Shown: positions 9,018 through 18,990, counted from the stretch's first letter. The stretch: 64,000 bases of DNA from Leptotrichia massiliensis (GCF_900104625.1 NZ_FNVZ01000004.1:62001-126000), one strand, 5' to 3'. The notes: a model not told the origin generated them from the sequence alone. Numbers and translations: made by a program.

Positions 9018-11960
9018 ATGACTGCTAATTTAGAAAAATTTAATGAAGATATAAAAAAGTATTCTAAAAAACATAACTTCAGAAAAAAATCAATTCTTAT
9101 TGCGTTAACTGCATTATTAGTAAGTTGTGGTGGCGGTGGAGGAGGTGGCGGTGGTGGTTCCACATCATCAAGCACTCCAACGTCTGATACTGGTTCTCTA
9201 CCTACAGCACCAGTAAAAACTAAGCCAACTGTAACTAAATCAGCTAGTTCAATTGCATGGAACGACTCCACTTTTTCATACAACAAAGATAACCCACATA
9301 ACAATTCGAATTCGACATTTACAGGTTCCAATGTTAAAATCGGAATTATTGATGTAGGATTCCAAAATTCATCATTTGATGCAGATTTATCAGCAAAATT
9401 TGGAAGTCGTTTGTCAAAACTTACAGTTCCTGGATTCACAGCTGAATCTACTGCGAATGATGATCATGGTATAGTTGTAGCTGATCTTGCAGCAGGTTCT
9501 TCTGCTGGAATTGCAAAAAATGCAACTGTTTATGCCATTGATTCTAGTAAACAAGGTGAGAAAGGAGTATATCCTAAAATAACACTGGAAATGTATCAAG
9601 CCTTAAAAAATCAAGGGGTTACTATTTATAACCAATCATTTGGAATTGACGGAGTAGTAACAGATTTTAACAATACTTCAACTTCTAGCCATTATTATGG
9701 GCATCAAATAGGAAGCAATATACTTGAATTCTATAGAGATGAAGTAAATAACGGTTCGTTATTTGTATGGGCTGCAGGAAATGATTCATCTGATACACAA
9801 TCTACACTTGAAGGAGGATTGCCTTATTTTGAAAGTGGACTTGAAAAAGGATGGATAAATGTAGTTGCATTAACTTCAAAAGAAGAATCAAAATTAGGAG
9901 ATACAAGCTGGGATAACTTGACACCGCTTTCACCTGCAGGAGTTGCAAAAAATTGGACTGTGACAGCAGTTGGAGATCAAGTATTCTCAATAAAAGGAAA
10001 AAATTATGTGGGTGGTGGTTCTTCGTTTGCCGCACCACTTGTAACAGGAACAGCGGCATTGATTAAAGAAAAATATCCTTGGATGGATGCTAGTCTAATT
10101 CGTCAAACAATTTTATCAACTGCAACTGACATAGGAGCAACTGGAGTTGATGATATTTATGGATGGGGACTTTTAAATATTGATAAAGCTCTTAAAGGAC
10201 CTGCATTATTTAGTAAACAGCTTGCACTTGAAGATAATGTAACTATTAATATTCCAAATGGAAGTTATACTTTTTCAAATGATATTTCAGGAGATGCTGG
10301 TGTAATTAAAGATGGTTCTGGAGATTTAATTTTATCTGGAAACTCTACATTTACAGGTCCAACAACAGTAAATGCAGGAAGATTACAAGTAAATGGTGTT
10401 TATGCTTCATCAATAAATGTCAAAAAACAAGCTATTCTTTCTACAAATAATGCTGTAATAAAAAATGATATTACAAATAATGGTATTATAGAAAATTCTG
10501 GTTCAACACAAGTTTCTGGAAATTATGAGGCTTTGGAAAATTCAAGAGTTGTAACAGATTTAAATTCTAACTTACATGTACAAGGAAAAGTTAATTTAAA
10601 TAATTCAAGACTTGAAATTAAACCAGAAGAACATGGAGAAAGAAAATATGTGACAGCTAATGGGACTACACAAAATGTAATTACATCAGACCACAAAATC
10701 GAAGGAAATTTTGAAAATGTAAACACTGATGAAATGTTAAATGCTAAAATTAATCAAAATGAAAATACTGTTTCTGCAAATGTAAACAGAAAAAATGTAT
10801 TAGACTATGTGGAAAAAATTGCAGGATCTGACGAAATGCAAAAAAACACTGCACAAAACTTGGAAACTGCCTTCCAAAAATTAGATCAAAATATAGAAAA
10901 TGGTACTGCTGGAAATGTCGCTCAGTTTGAAAGAAAAGCTGCTACTTTACAAGCTCTTACTTCTTCTAACAGAGCTGCTGTTTTAGATAGCTTATCTGGA
11001 CAAATTTATGCTTCTGCACAAGCTCTTACTTTCCAACATTCACAAACTGTAAATAAGGACTTGTCAAATAGATTAGTTATGCTTGGTACTCTTGACAATG
11101 TTGGAGATAATTTTGGACTATGGATTTCTGGATTGGGAGCTAATGGTACATTAAAACAAGATGGATACGGTAAAGGAGATACTAAAGTCGTTGGTGGGCA
11201 AGTTGGAGTTGATAAGCAATTTGGTGAAAACTTGATTTTAGGTACTGCATTGTCTTATTCAAAAGCTAACGTTAAATTTAACAGATATGGTGGTAAATCT
11301 GATGCTAATAACTTTGGAGTTTCACTATATGGAAGATTAGGAAACAAAAATATTCCATTCTACTTGCAAGGACGTTTTGGAGTTGGATTTGTTGACAGTG
11401 ATGTTGAAAGAGATATTATTTTAAGTACTAATGATTACACAAGAGCTAAAATTAACCATAATGATAAAGTTTATTCTGGATATTTAGAAACAGGATATGA
11501 TATTAAAAATGGTAATGGAGACTTTGTTGTAACACCATTTGTGGGACTAACTCACGATACAGTTGTAAGAGGATCATTCTCAGAAGAAAAGAGTCAATTT
11601 GGATTGACTGCTGACAAGAAAAATTATAACCAGACAGCTGCATTACTTGGAGTTAGAATTGGAAAAGCTGTAAACTGGAATAGTGAAAGCAAGACTACAT
11701 TCCAAGGTTATGTAACACATCAAAGAGCCTTCAATGATCAAGATTTAAGTTTTAATGCAAGATATACAGGACTACCAGGAGCAACATTCAAGGTAAAAGG
11801 AATAGGACTTGCTAAAAATAGAACTTGGATAGGAGTTGGAGCATTGACTGAAGTAAATTCTAAATTTGGATGGTATGTAAACTATGATGGTTCAATTGAT
11901 AGTGGAAAAGGTAAAGGAAATAACAATGTGTTTACAACAGGGCTTAGATTTAACTTCTAA
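9018..11960 (+). CDS. Subtilisin-like (S8) autotransporter serine protease with lipobox
   Basis: 980 residues. A 26-residue charged leader precedes a hydrophobic signal ending in LLVSC, so Cys37 looks like a lipid-modified cysteine. It is followed by ten consecutive glycines. The S8 protease triad is visible: Asp112 in GIIDVG, His150 in DDHGIVVADLAAG, Ser336 in GGGSSFAAPLVTG. Next comes a beta-strand repeat typical of autotransporter passengers (GSGDLILSGNSTFTGPTTVNAGRLQV, about 436-461). The last 270 or so residues form the autotransporter beta-barrel, ending in a Phe (LRFNF). The protein would be exported by Sec, insert its barrel in the outer membrane and display or release the protease. 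Fusobacterial proteases of this design (fusolisin-like) degrade host proteins; the substrate here is unknown. The start follows GAAGGGAG. Confidence 0.9.
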   Translation: MTANLEKFNEDIKKYSKKHNFRKKSILIALTALLVSCGGGGGGGGGGSTSSSTPTSDTGSLPTAPVKTKPTVTKSASSIAWNDSTFSYNKDNPHNNSNSTFTGSNVKIGIIDVGFQNSSFDADLSAKFGSRLSKLTVPGFTAESTANDDHGIVVADLAAGSSAGIAKNATVYAIDSSKQGEKGVYPKITLEMYQALKNQGVTIYNQSFGIDGVVTDFNNTSTSSHYYGHQIGSNILEFYRDEVNNGSLFVWAAGNDSSDTQSTLEGGLPYFESGLEKGWINVVALTSKEESKLGDTSWDNLTPLSPAGVAKNWTVTAVGDQVFSIKGKNYVGGGSSFAAPLVTGTAALIKEKYPWMDASLIRQTILSTATDIGATGVDDIYGWGLLNIDKALKGPALFSKQLALEDNVTINIPNGSYTFSNDISGDAGVIKDGSGDLILSGNSTFTGPTTVNAGRLQVNGVYASSINVKKQAILSTNNAVIKNDITNNGIIENSGSTQVSGNYEALENSRVVTDLNSNLHVQGKVNLNNSRLEIKPEEHGERKYVTANGTTQNVITSDHKIEGNFENVNTDEMLNAKINQNENTVSANVNRKNVLDYVEKIAGSDEMQKNTAQNLETAFQKLDQNIENGTAGNVAQFERKAATLQALTSSNRAAVLDSLSGQIYASAQALTFQHSQTVNKDLSNRLVMLGTLDNVGDNFGLWISGLGANGTLKQDGYGKGDTKVVGGQVGVDKQFGENLILGTALSYSKANVKFNRYGGKSDANNFGVSLYGRLGNKNIPFYLQGRFGVGFVDSDVERDIILSTNDYTRAKINHNDKVYSGYLETGYDIKNGNGDFVVTPFVGLTHDTVVRGSFSEEKSQFGLTADKKNYNQTAALLGVRIGKAVNWNSESKTTFQGYVTHQRAFNDQDLSFNARYTGLPGATFKVKGIGLAKNRTWIGVGALTEVNSKFGWYVNYDGSIDSGKGKGNNNVFTTGLRFNF

Positions 11961-12002
11961 TATAGGTTTGTTATAAAAATAATTATTTAAAAAATAAAAA
12001 AA

Positions 12003-12047
12003 TAAGAAGAGTTGTAGCTTTTAATTTCAGTTACAACTTTTCTTATT
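12003..12047. terminator. Bidirectional terminator between the autotransporter and UPF0756 genes
   Basis: AAGAAGAGTTGTA pairs with TACAACTTTTCTT around a 15-nt loop. U-rich runs follow on both strands, fitting two converging genes. Confidence 0.8.
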
Positions 12048-12092
12048 ATAAATTAAATCATTATTGGACATAACAACAATACTTCTTTAAAA

Positions 12093-12587
12093 TCATTTTT
12101 TAAAAAACAATTCAACAACTCTCAAAATACAAAAAGTAATTCCACTAGCAATAACAGGCCCTGCCGCAATCCCTTTAAAAAATACAACTCCCATTATTGT
12201 TCCAATTACTAGAGCGACTGTAATTTCAGGCTGCCCCGAGAGTAATCCTATTCCTTTTGAAGAAAGAATAGAAACGGTAATTCCACTTATAATCGCAATC
12301 CATCCAATTGGAGATTTAAAAGCATTTAATAAATGAGAAAAACCAATTTCTCCTGTAGCAATAGGAATTAAAATAGCAACTGTGATTACTAAAACACCCC
12401 AATTTATACCTTCTTTTCTAAATTGAGTCATAAAATTTTGAATATCAATTCCTTTTAATTTATAACTTTCTGTAATATTAAATAAAACTTTTAAAATTAA
12501 CACGAAAATTGTTGCATAAACTATGGATTTATTCTGTGTAATTGCACCAACTAATAAAATTAGCCCTAAAAAAATAAAACTTTCCAA
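12093..12587 (-). CDS. UPF0756 (DUF441) membrane protein
   Basis: 164 residues with four or five hydrophobic helices. It matches the UPF0756 pattern throughout, including FLGLILLVGAITQNKSIVYAT at the start, LVITVAILIPIATGEIGF in the middle and SGQPEITVALVIGTIMGVVFFKG near the end. The family is conserved in bacteria and has no assigned function. The start codon is TTG, placed a normal distance after AAAGGAAAA; no ATG is available nearby. Single gene, convergent with the autotransporter. Confidence 0.85.
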   Translation of the reverse strand: MESFIFLGLILLVGAITQNKSIVYATIFVLILKVLFNITESYKLKGIDIQNFMTQFRKEGINWGVLVITVAILIPIATGEIGFSHLLNAFKSPIGWIAIISGITVSILSSKGIGLLSGQPEITVALVIGTIMGVVFFKGIAAGPVIASGITFCILRVVELFFKK

Positions 12588-12734
12588 AATTTTTCCTTTC
12601 TATTTTTGTCATTTTATACTAAATTCCATTTAAACAATAAACATTATATTTTAGTTAGTTAGTAATGAAAGACCAAGAATTATTTGCTAAATAAAAATTT
12701 TTAATAAATTCATTATTTAAATGGAAAAATAGTA

Positions 12735-15700
12735 TTACTTAATTTGTTCTAAAATAAACGGATCCTTTATTTTAGTGTCTTCTGCAAATAAAATGATTTT
12801 ACTCATAATTTCAGCTGTTTTGGGATCTTCATCAACAAATGGTAGAAATATCCTTCCTCTATGCTGAGAATGTATTGGAAGTACATTTATTTCAGCTCCT
12901 GCTCTCTGATGAACTACTCCACTTCCCAAATGAACTGTGTATTCTGCACGTTCACCTTTTATTATAGCATGTTTTTCAGTAAATGTAATATTTTTAAGTT
13001 TAAATAATTTAAGATTAAACTCAACAATAGCTTTTCTCATTTCAACAGTCGAATGACTAGCTTCAGGATCAACACCGCCAACATGAGCTACACTTACAGC
13101 CAGATCCACATCTCTCATTACTTCTGTAAAGATTAAATCAGGAATATCATCTATAAGCATCGGTTTAAAGGTCTTTCTGTCGTAAAAACAAACCCATTCA
13201 AGTGTTGGAGCTTCAATATCAGATGGAGAAAACCAGTCTGCCATTGCATAAATTTTTGCTATAATATTATTTTTATAATAAATTTTTTGCAGCCCTTCTT
13301 CATAATCAGCAACCCATCTTCTATTTTTTAGTACAGCAACAGTTTTATTTGGCTGAATTTGATGTCCAGCATATCTTAATGAATTTTCCTTGCCTTTTTC
13401 ATCCTGAGTTTTTATATAAATTTCTCTAAATATCTGTTTAAACGGCTGTTTTATCTGTTTTGTGAATAAGTCTTGCTGGTACTCGCTCCATTTTCCACTG
13501 TTATACAAATCAAGAGCATGAGCAATTTTTAACACTTGACTTTCTTCAAGTTCGAGAATTTCTCCATTTACAGTTACAAGAGTACCATCACTGTAGTAAC
13601 CAAGATTGTTTTCAGATTTGAAAACGAGAGTGTCCAGCAATGGTGAAATTACAGGATTTTCCATTAGATTTTTTATTTCATAATTGTAGAATTCTGTACC
13701 GTCTTCCATTGCCTCTTCTAGCATTTTTTTAGAACGTCTATATTGTTCCTTCAAATTTTTATTAACTTCCTTAATTTCTTCAATATATTTATTTTTCTTT
13801 AGTTTTACTGGCATTGTTTTCAAAGTTTTTCCATTTTTTTCAAAAACTGTTTTAGTTTGTCCAAATTCATCAATTTTTATAAACACCGATATTTCGTCAA
13901 TTATTTTTGGCTCAAAATATTTTTGCATTTCATTAATTAAAGCTGTTTCCATACTCCAAATTAAACGAATTACATCTGAATATCCAGCATTTCTTGATAA
14001 ATTTTCAAGCGATATTTCAAAAGCCTTTGCCTCGCTTGCCCGACGCTGAGCTCCAAACTGCTTACTTTCTTTTAGAAATTTCTGCAAAAATTTGTACCTA
14101 TGAAGTAAATCTTTGTCACGAGCCTTTTTTAATGGAATTAATGAATAGCTAGCAACCAAGTCTTTATTTCTCTTGTCTTGAATCTTTGTTTCAGTTTCCT
14201 TTAATTTTAACTTTCCTTGTACAGCGTCTGCAAACATTCTTGCCCGTGAATGCTTTGCTCCATCTGATACATATTTTGCCGCCTCATAAAGCATCTCAAA
14301 GCGTTTTTTCCCCAGCTCCTTATAAGCAGACTTGAACCAGTCAATGTCAAAAGCTCCCACAGCCAAATCTTCAACTGAAATAGGAGTATATTTGGCAAAT
14401 AGACTTTCCATATTTTTAGACACATCACTTATATGAGCATGAAAATAGTAACAGGCACTTTCCATTCCTTTCCAGCCTAAATATCCCTGAATAAGTGATA
14501 TCCAATGTGGTGCATACATTGCAACTTCTATAAGCCGCTGCTGACTGATTTTGCTTCCTTTTATTTTTTTTGCAAAAAGTTCACTGGTGTCATTTTTATT
14601 AGGCTGGCTATTTTTCAGAAGATGGCTCAAATTTGATTTTTTGGAATCATCACTGTAATAGTAGGAATAATAACCACCTCTTTTCAGCTTTTCATTCCCC
14701 AGTGCCATCAAAATCTTGATAAGATTGTCAATACCTTTTACAAGAGGTATCTGATGAATCGTATTTGAGTATTCCACGGGATTTTCCCCTCTTTTAAACT
14801 CCAAATCCAAAATATAGTCTATTATTTTTTGTCCTTCTGTTCTAAAAAATTCCATAACTTTCTGTTCATCTTGATTTTTTTTAGAATCTTCATTATTATA
14901 AATAAAATTGCACAAAGTTCTTATATTATCCTTTACGTTTCCGCGATTAAGTACTTCAATATAAAACTCGTCTTTTGTAATAATTCCTTTTGTTACAGCA
15001 AAAGCAAATTCATAAAGTGAAATGAGCTCGCCATTTAATTCTCCATTTTTCTTTTGTATATAATTGTACATTTTTTTATAAATTTCATATTTTAGGATAA
15101 ACTGCTCACCAAATTCCTTCTCATTTGGATAATATCCCATATTATTTTTAGCCTCTCGAAAAATTAGATTATTGTCAAAAATGCTTGAATACATTTCTTT
15201 GGTCTCATCTCTTCCCCAATGATTTTTCCCCTGCTTTGTCAAAATCTTGCTTTCATCCAAGTGATTGTAAACATAAGAAAATACAGTTTTTCCAAATTTA
15301 TAACAATATTTTTTATTTTTTTCTTCATTTTTGTATTCATTTATAAGCAAATATATAATTTGAGATATTTTTCCAACTGAATAATAATATCCTTTATTTA
15401 CCTCAAAATGTTTTAAATCATTATTTTTTCTTTGTTCAAATATTATTTTTTCAATTAGGTTATTTGCACCAAATCCAAGCATTTCATTCGTATAGTTTAA
15501 ATATTCCTTTGCTGAAAATCTTTCCTTTGTAAATAAATAGACTTGGTACAGTGTTTCAAAATCCTTAATTTCTGTTTTGTAAAATTCCCGCCATACTTCC
15601 TCCAGTGGATAATCCTCCAATTTCTGATTTCCATAATCGTATTTTCTATCCGAAGAAAAAATAGGAGAAAATGTATTAGAAAGCAAAACTTCTTCGCCAT

Positions 15701-17744
15701 AAGCAGTTTTGTACTCATAATTTTCGTATTTCACATACAAATCGTTTAATTTTTTTACAATTTCCAAAAGTTCATCAATAGACTTTGTAAATATTTGTTT
15801 TATATCTAATTTTTTCTCTAAAAATTCTTTATTTTCAAAACTTGGTTCATAATTAATGTTATATTTAAGTTCCTCATTAACAGCTTTTTTCTCTTCCCTA
15901 TTAATTTCACTAATTAAAACAATTTCACTTGAAGTAGGTTCTTTAACAAGTTTTACGTACTTCTTCAATGTTTTCATATCGTCTTTTTTCTCATTTTTAG
16001 CCTTCAAAATCAAGTCAAATGCAGCGAGCCGTTTATTTACATCCTTTGTCTTTATAAGATTTTCAACACTTTCATAAAATGCCGTTTTTTTCTGCAAATA
16101 AAGTAAATTAATCAGATTTTTACGAACTTCTGGAGTTTTTAACTTTAGCATTTCTTCCATTTCTTTACAATATTTTTGGACTAAATTATGTTTTTTAGCT
16201 ATTTCAAAGGCTTTATTAGTTACTGCACCATCTTTTAAACTACCAATCACAAATTTTTCATGATTTTCATTCTCAAATTTTTGAGCAACAAGCTGTAGAA
16301 TATCCTCTTTTGTATAATAATTAAGAAATTTCGCATAATCTAAAATTTTATCAATATACTCACCTTTCAAAAAGAGTGATATTAGTGCCATTTTATCAAC
16401 AATTGCTACTTTATAAAGCGTAACCGAATACCATGGGAAAATACAAGGAGAAAAATCTTTTCTAACTTTTGTCATTTGTTTAACTAAATTTTCAAGTATT
16501 TCAAAAAATTCTTTTGCCTCACCTTCATTGTCAAAAAAATCACTCAATTTAACTTTTCCATTATTTATTCTCTGAAAGATCTGATAAGTGTTTACATTTC
16601 CCACAAGATTACTTGAATAGCATGCATAAATTTCCAAATCATCAGGATTTTTTTGAATAACTTTTTTTGAAATTTTTTGAGATAAGTCTGGATTTTGAAT
16701 AATATCAAGGTAGTAGGAAGCAAGCAAAACAGTGTGACGTTTTCCAGTATTTATAAGTTTTTCAATCGCTTTTACAGCCACCGAAACATCTTCTCTTCCC
16801 TTTTGCCAAAGCCCTAGCAAAACTTCTACATTGTCCTCACTTTTCAAAAGCTCATTAGCATATTTCGGATTTTCCATGAGTTTATTGATAATCTCGATTT
16901 CCTTTTTGCTAACCCTGTCTGCATACATTTCGCCAATTCCAGTCCATGTTGCCAAAGCTCTTTTTACTGATGAAAAACGTAATAAATCATTATCATAAAC
17001 AATTTTAAACATATAATTAAAGTTTTCCACCGTTCCGCCATCCATCGTTTCACAAATAGCCTGTCGTAGCCCTTCCTGAAGCTTTGCAGCCAATAGTAAT
17101 TTCCCAACTAATTCCACAAGCTCGCGATTATTTGACGAAAAAATTGCCCTAAAAGTTGTATAATCTAATACAAATGTATTGTTATCACTCAAAATCATTT
17201 CTTTCAAAAACTCAATAACTTCTTTATTGCCTCTATTAATTTCAGCTAAAAGATAAGATTCTGCGTCAATATTCCCATACTGTTTCGTATCATACTCCTT
17301 TTTCAAAATTTTCATAATATCCAATTCCAAAATATGGAATTTCACAAAACGTGTCAAAATATCCCACATATCCCGCAAATGATCTCTATAATTCGAACTT
17401 AGTATCATTTTTCTATAATATCCTTTTGTATAAGGAGTTAGTACAGTTTGTTCACAAATTTCAATAAAAAATTCTCTAAAATTCTTTCCAATCATAGCAT
17501 CCAAAGCAGGATAAATTTCTTTTGGAAAAATATCTTGAAGAGTAACATTTTCAATATTTTTAATTTTCTTTTTTATTTCTGCAATTGCAAAAATTTCATA
17601 CTCATATTCTCCAGTTTTAACAGTTCCTTTCAACGCATTTTCAATAAATTTTCTACTTTCTGGGTTTAATTTTTCCTTTTCCTTTGACAATTTCGTTCTG
17701 TAACTGTTTTTCAATTTGTCAGGAATGTTGTAATCTATTACCAT
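12735..17744 (-). CDS. Giant DUF4132-family protein
   Basis: 1669 residues, all soluble, with no signal or membrane segment. The N-terminal 1100 residues are helical and repeat-like (HEAT-style helices rich in L/K/E). The C-terminal part, especially from about 1290 onward, matches DUF4132, with RWVADYEEGLQKIYYKNNIIAKIYAMADWFSP, EAPTLEWVCFYDR, and the final GSGVVHQRAGAEINVLPIHSQHRGRIFLPF block. The E. coli relatives MolR/YehI have no proven biochemical function. An AAGGAGA site supports the start. It is the last gene of a three-gene operon with a DUF5713 protein and a small possible beta-grasp protein, which suggests these act together. Base usage does not differ visibly from its neighbours. 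Confidence 0.8.
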   Translation of the reverse strand: MVIDYNIPDKLKNSYRTKLSKEKEKLNPESRKFIENALKGTVKTGEYEYEIFAIAEIKKKIKNIENVTLQDIFPKEIYPALDAMIGKNFREFFIEICEQTVLTPYTKGYYRKMILSSNYRDHLRDMWDILTRFVKFHILELDIMKILKKEYDTKQYGNIDAESYLLAEINRGNKEVIEFLKEMILSDNNTFVLDYTTFRAIFSSNNRELVELVGKLLLAAKLQEGLRQAICETMDGGTVENFNYMFKIVYDNDLLRFSSVKRALATWTGIGEMYADRVSKKEIEIINKLMENPKYANELLKSEDNVEVLLGLWQKGREDVSVAVKAIEKLINTGKRHTVLLASYYLDIIQNPDLSQKISKKVIQKNPDDLEIYACYSSNLVGNVNTYQIFQRINNGKVKLSDFFDNEGEAKEFFEILENLVKQMTKVRKDFSPCIFPWYSVTLYKVAIVDKMALISLFLKGEYIDKILDYAKFLNYYTKEDILQLVAQKFENENHEKFVIGSLKDGAVTNKAFEIAKKHNLVQKYCKEMEEMLKLKTPEVRKNLINLLYLQKKTAFYESVENLIKTKDVNKRLAAFDLILKAKNEKKDDMKTLKKYVKLVKEPTSSEIVLISEINREEKKAVNEELKYNINYEPSFENKEFLEKKLDIKQIFTKSIDELLEIVKKLNDLYVKYENYEYKTAYGEEVLLSNTFSPIFSSDRKYDYGNQKLEDYPLEEVWREFYKTEIKDFETLYQVYLFTKERFSAKEYLNYTNEMLGFGANNLIEKIIFEQRKNNDLKHFEVNKGYYYSVGKISQIIYLLINEYKNEEKNKKYCYKFGKTVFSYVYNHLDESKILTKQGKNHWGRDETKEMYSSIFDNNLIFREAKNNMGYYPNEKEFGEQFILKYEIYKKMYNYIQKKNGELNGELISLYEFAFAVTKGIITKDEFYIEVLNRGNVKDNIRTLCNFIYNNEDSKKNQDEQKVMEFFRTEGQKIIDYILDLEFKRGENPVEYSNTIHQIPLVKGIDNLIKILMALGNEKLKRGGYYSYYYSDDSKKSNLSHLLKNSQPNKNDTSELFAKKIKGSKISQQRLIEVAMYAPHWISLIQGYLGWKGMESACYYFHAHISDVSKNMESLFAKYTPISVEDLAVGAFDIDWFKSAYKELGKKRFEMLYEAAKYVSDGAKHSRARMFADAVQGKLKLKETETKIQDKRNKDLVASYSLIPLKKARDKDLLHRYKFLQKFLKESKQFGAQRRASEAKAFEISLENLSRNAGYSDVIRLIWSMETALINEMQKYFEPKIIDEISVFIKIDEFGQTKTVFEKNGKTLKTMPVKLKKNKYIEEIKEVNKNLKEQYRRSKKMLEEAMEDGTEFYNYEIKNLMENPVISPLLDTLVFKSENNLGYYSDGTLVTVNGEILELEESQVLKIAHALDLYNSGKWSEYQQDLFTKQIKQPFKQIFREIYIKTQDEKGKENSLRYAGHQIQPNKTVAVLKNRRWVADYEEGLQKIYYKNNIIAKIYAMADWFSPSDIEAPTLEWVCFYDRKTFKPMLIDDIPDLIFTEVMRDVDLAVSVAHVGGVDPEASHSTVEMRKAIVEFNLKLFKLKNITFTEKHAIIKGERAEYTVHLGSGVVHQRAGAEINVLPIHSQHRGRIFLPFVDEDPKTAEIMSKIILFAEDTKIKDPFILEQIK

Positions 17745-17889
17745 AATAAATTCTCCTTGTAAATTATTTTTTTAATTTATTAATTATATATTTACCTTAA
17801 AGTATGTTTTTTAATTTTTACGTTTTGTGTTACTTTATTTAGTAACGGCTTTTATAGTATTTTTTATTTTAGTAATTTTCAAATATTAC

Positions 17890-18309
17890 TTACCACATTC
17901 TCCCCGCCAACATCGTAAGCCTAACAAATGTCAACTCATCATTCTCTTTCAAATTTATCTCACAATCAATCTCTCCCATTTCTTCATCATTTACAAAGAC
18001 CCTGTAAATTCCATCTTCATAACTTTGTAATGCATTTTCAATCGCCTTTTCTAAATCTTGCTTTTGCTCATTATAATCCACCCCAAACGAAATTTTCCCA
18101 GCATCAGACAAATCATTAATTTTCTTATCAGTCAAATATGGAACAATATCATTTTCAGTAAATCCATTATTAAATTCATTTACATTTATCGTAACAAATT
18201 CTGTCAAAAGCTCCTTTACAGTCGTTATTTTCTCGCTAATTTCATATTTCTTCTTATCAATTTTATTTTTTCTTTTCCCAATTTGCTTTACATTTACAAA
18301 TATTTTCAT
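17890..18309 (-). CDS. Conserved small protein, possible MoaD/ThiS-like beta-grasp fold
   Basis: 139 residues, soluble. The first 40 residues (MKIFVNVKQIGKRKN, then a strand and TTVKELLTEFV) resemble the opening of MoaD/ThiS-type beta-grasp proteins. The last 40 (YRVFVNDEEMGEID, INLKENDELTFVRLTMLAG) resemble their closing strands, where MoaD has an L-x-D/E-G/N-D-E-V turn. Between them are about 60 extra residues. The protein ends in LAGRMW rather than in the Gly-Gly used for activation by E1-like enzymes, so sulphur carriage or conjugation would need processing or is absent. The fold is my inference. It lies 145 bp upstream of the DUF4132 gene and 40 bp downstream of the DUF5713 gene, same strand. 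Confidence 0.6.
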   Translation of the reverse strand: MKIFVNVKQIGKRKNKIDKKKYEISEKITTVKELLTEFVTINVNEFNNGFTENDIVPYLTDKKINDLSDAGKISFGVDYNEQKQDLEKAIENALQSYEDGIYRVFVNDEEMGEIDCEINLKENDELTFVRLTMLAGRMW

Positions 18310-18349
18310 CTTTTTTATCCACTTTCATTAATTTTTTCATTTAACTTTT

Positions 18350-18688
18350 TTACCATTCTCTTTCCCGAATCGCCTCTTCAATGTCAATATCTATCCCAAA
18401 CCACTTCAACACATATTCCACAGTTACACCAATGCTATCTCTCGCAACAGTTTCAATCTCGCTTTCATTTTCATAAAACTCATCTTCCAAATCATTAATC
18501 CCAATTGTCATTTCATCCAACTTTTTCTGAACAATTTCAACATCATTCTCCCCAGTTTCCAAAAATTCAATAACATTTCTAATCAATTTTTCCACTTTTT
18601 CTACAAGAAATTTTGGATAATAATCATCTTCAAACATTTCTTCCAGTAAAACATAATTTTCATCAAATTTTTTAATATTTTTATTCAT
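18350..18688 (-). CDS. DUF5713 family protein
   Basis: About 112 residues from the ATG at 18688, which has AGGTGG eight bases upstream; an in-frame GTG twelve bases earlier overlaps that site and is less likely. The sequence is acidic and helical, with the DUF5713-like pattern YYPKFLVEKVEKLIRNVIEFLE, then INDLEDEFYENESEIETVARDSIG and a C-terminal D-x-EE-x-IREREW. The function is unknown. It is the first gene of the operon with the beta-grasp-like and DUF4132 genes. Confidence 0.75.
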   Translation of the reverse strand: MNKNIKKFDENYVLLEEMFEDDYYPKFLVEKVEKLIRNVIEFLETGENDVEIVQKKLDEMTIGINDLEDEFYENESEIETVARDSIGVTVEYVLKWFGIDIDIEEAIREREW

Positions 18689-18718
18689 ATTCTGCACCAC
18701 CTAAAACAATTTTTTTAT

Positions 18719-18727
18719 ATTTTATCA
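18719..18727 (-). promoter_or_regulatory. Extended -10 promoter for the DUF5713-DUF4132 operon
   Basis: On the minus strand TG-A-TAAAAT lies about 30 bp before the ribosome site of the DUF5713 gene. The -35 region is weak (TGTAAA-like). Confidence 0.4.
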
Positions 18728-18786
18728 TACATTCCTGTTTTTTTACATTGTGAAGGCTTTTAAAATATATCCAAATTTTTAACAAA

Positions 18787-18833
18787 ATAAAAAAGACTGG
18801 ATCTGAAAATTTACTTTCCAAGCCAGTCTTTCC
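18787..18833 (-). terminator. Intrinsic terminator of the small lipoprotein gene
   Basis: AAAGACTGG (18792-18800) and CCAGTCTTT (18823-18831) form a 9-bp perfect stem. On the minus strand it is followed by TTTTATTTTGTT. Confidence 0.8.
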
Positions 18834-18855
18834 TAACAATCTTAAAATATTTTTT

Positions 18856-18990
18856 TTAATAAGAATATCTATGATAACTACATTTTCCATCATCATCGCA
18901 ATCTCTTGTATAACCTGCTGTAGTTATGCAGCTAGTAACAAACAATATTGTTACAATTGAAATAATTAAAAATTTAACAAACCTTTTCAT
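18856..18990 (-). CDS. Small Cys-containing lipoprotein (44 aa)
   Basis: A short frame of 44 codons starting at ATG 18990, with a strong AGGAGGAG site nine bases upstream, and ending at a TAA at 18856-18858, 23 bp before a terminator. The sequence begins MKRFVKFLIISIVTILF, then VTSC, a good lipobox with Cys21. The mature part is CITTAGYTRDCDDDGKCSYH followed by RYSY. The GYTR...C.DDG block is shared with the next gene upstream (19041-19250), so the two are paralogues. Likely anchored in a membrane facing the periplasm or the surface. Function unknown. Confidence 0.75.
   Translation of the reverse strand: MKRFVKFLIISIVTILFVTSCITTAGYTRDCDDDGKCSYHRYSY

Noticed and set aside
8879-9439. 186-codon minus-strand frame with a run of prolines
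   Set aside because: It is the antisense of the glycine tract and signal region of the autotransporter gene; there is no ribosome site, and the plus-strand protein has clear domains.
18058-18498. 146-codon plus-strand frame rich in F, I, L and H
   Set aside because: Antisense of the DUF5713 and beta-grasp-like genes, with composition typical of a shadow frame.
18681-18896. 71-codon minus-strand frame
   Set aside because: It runs through the terminator at 18787-18833 and out of frame through the real 44-residue lipoprotein gene.
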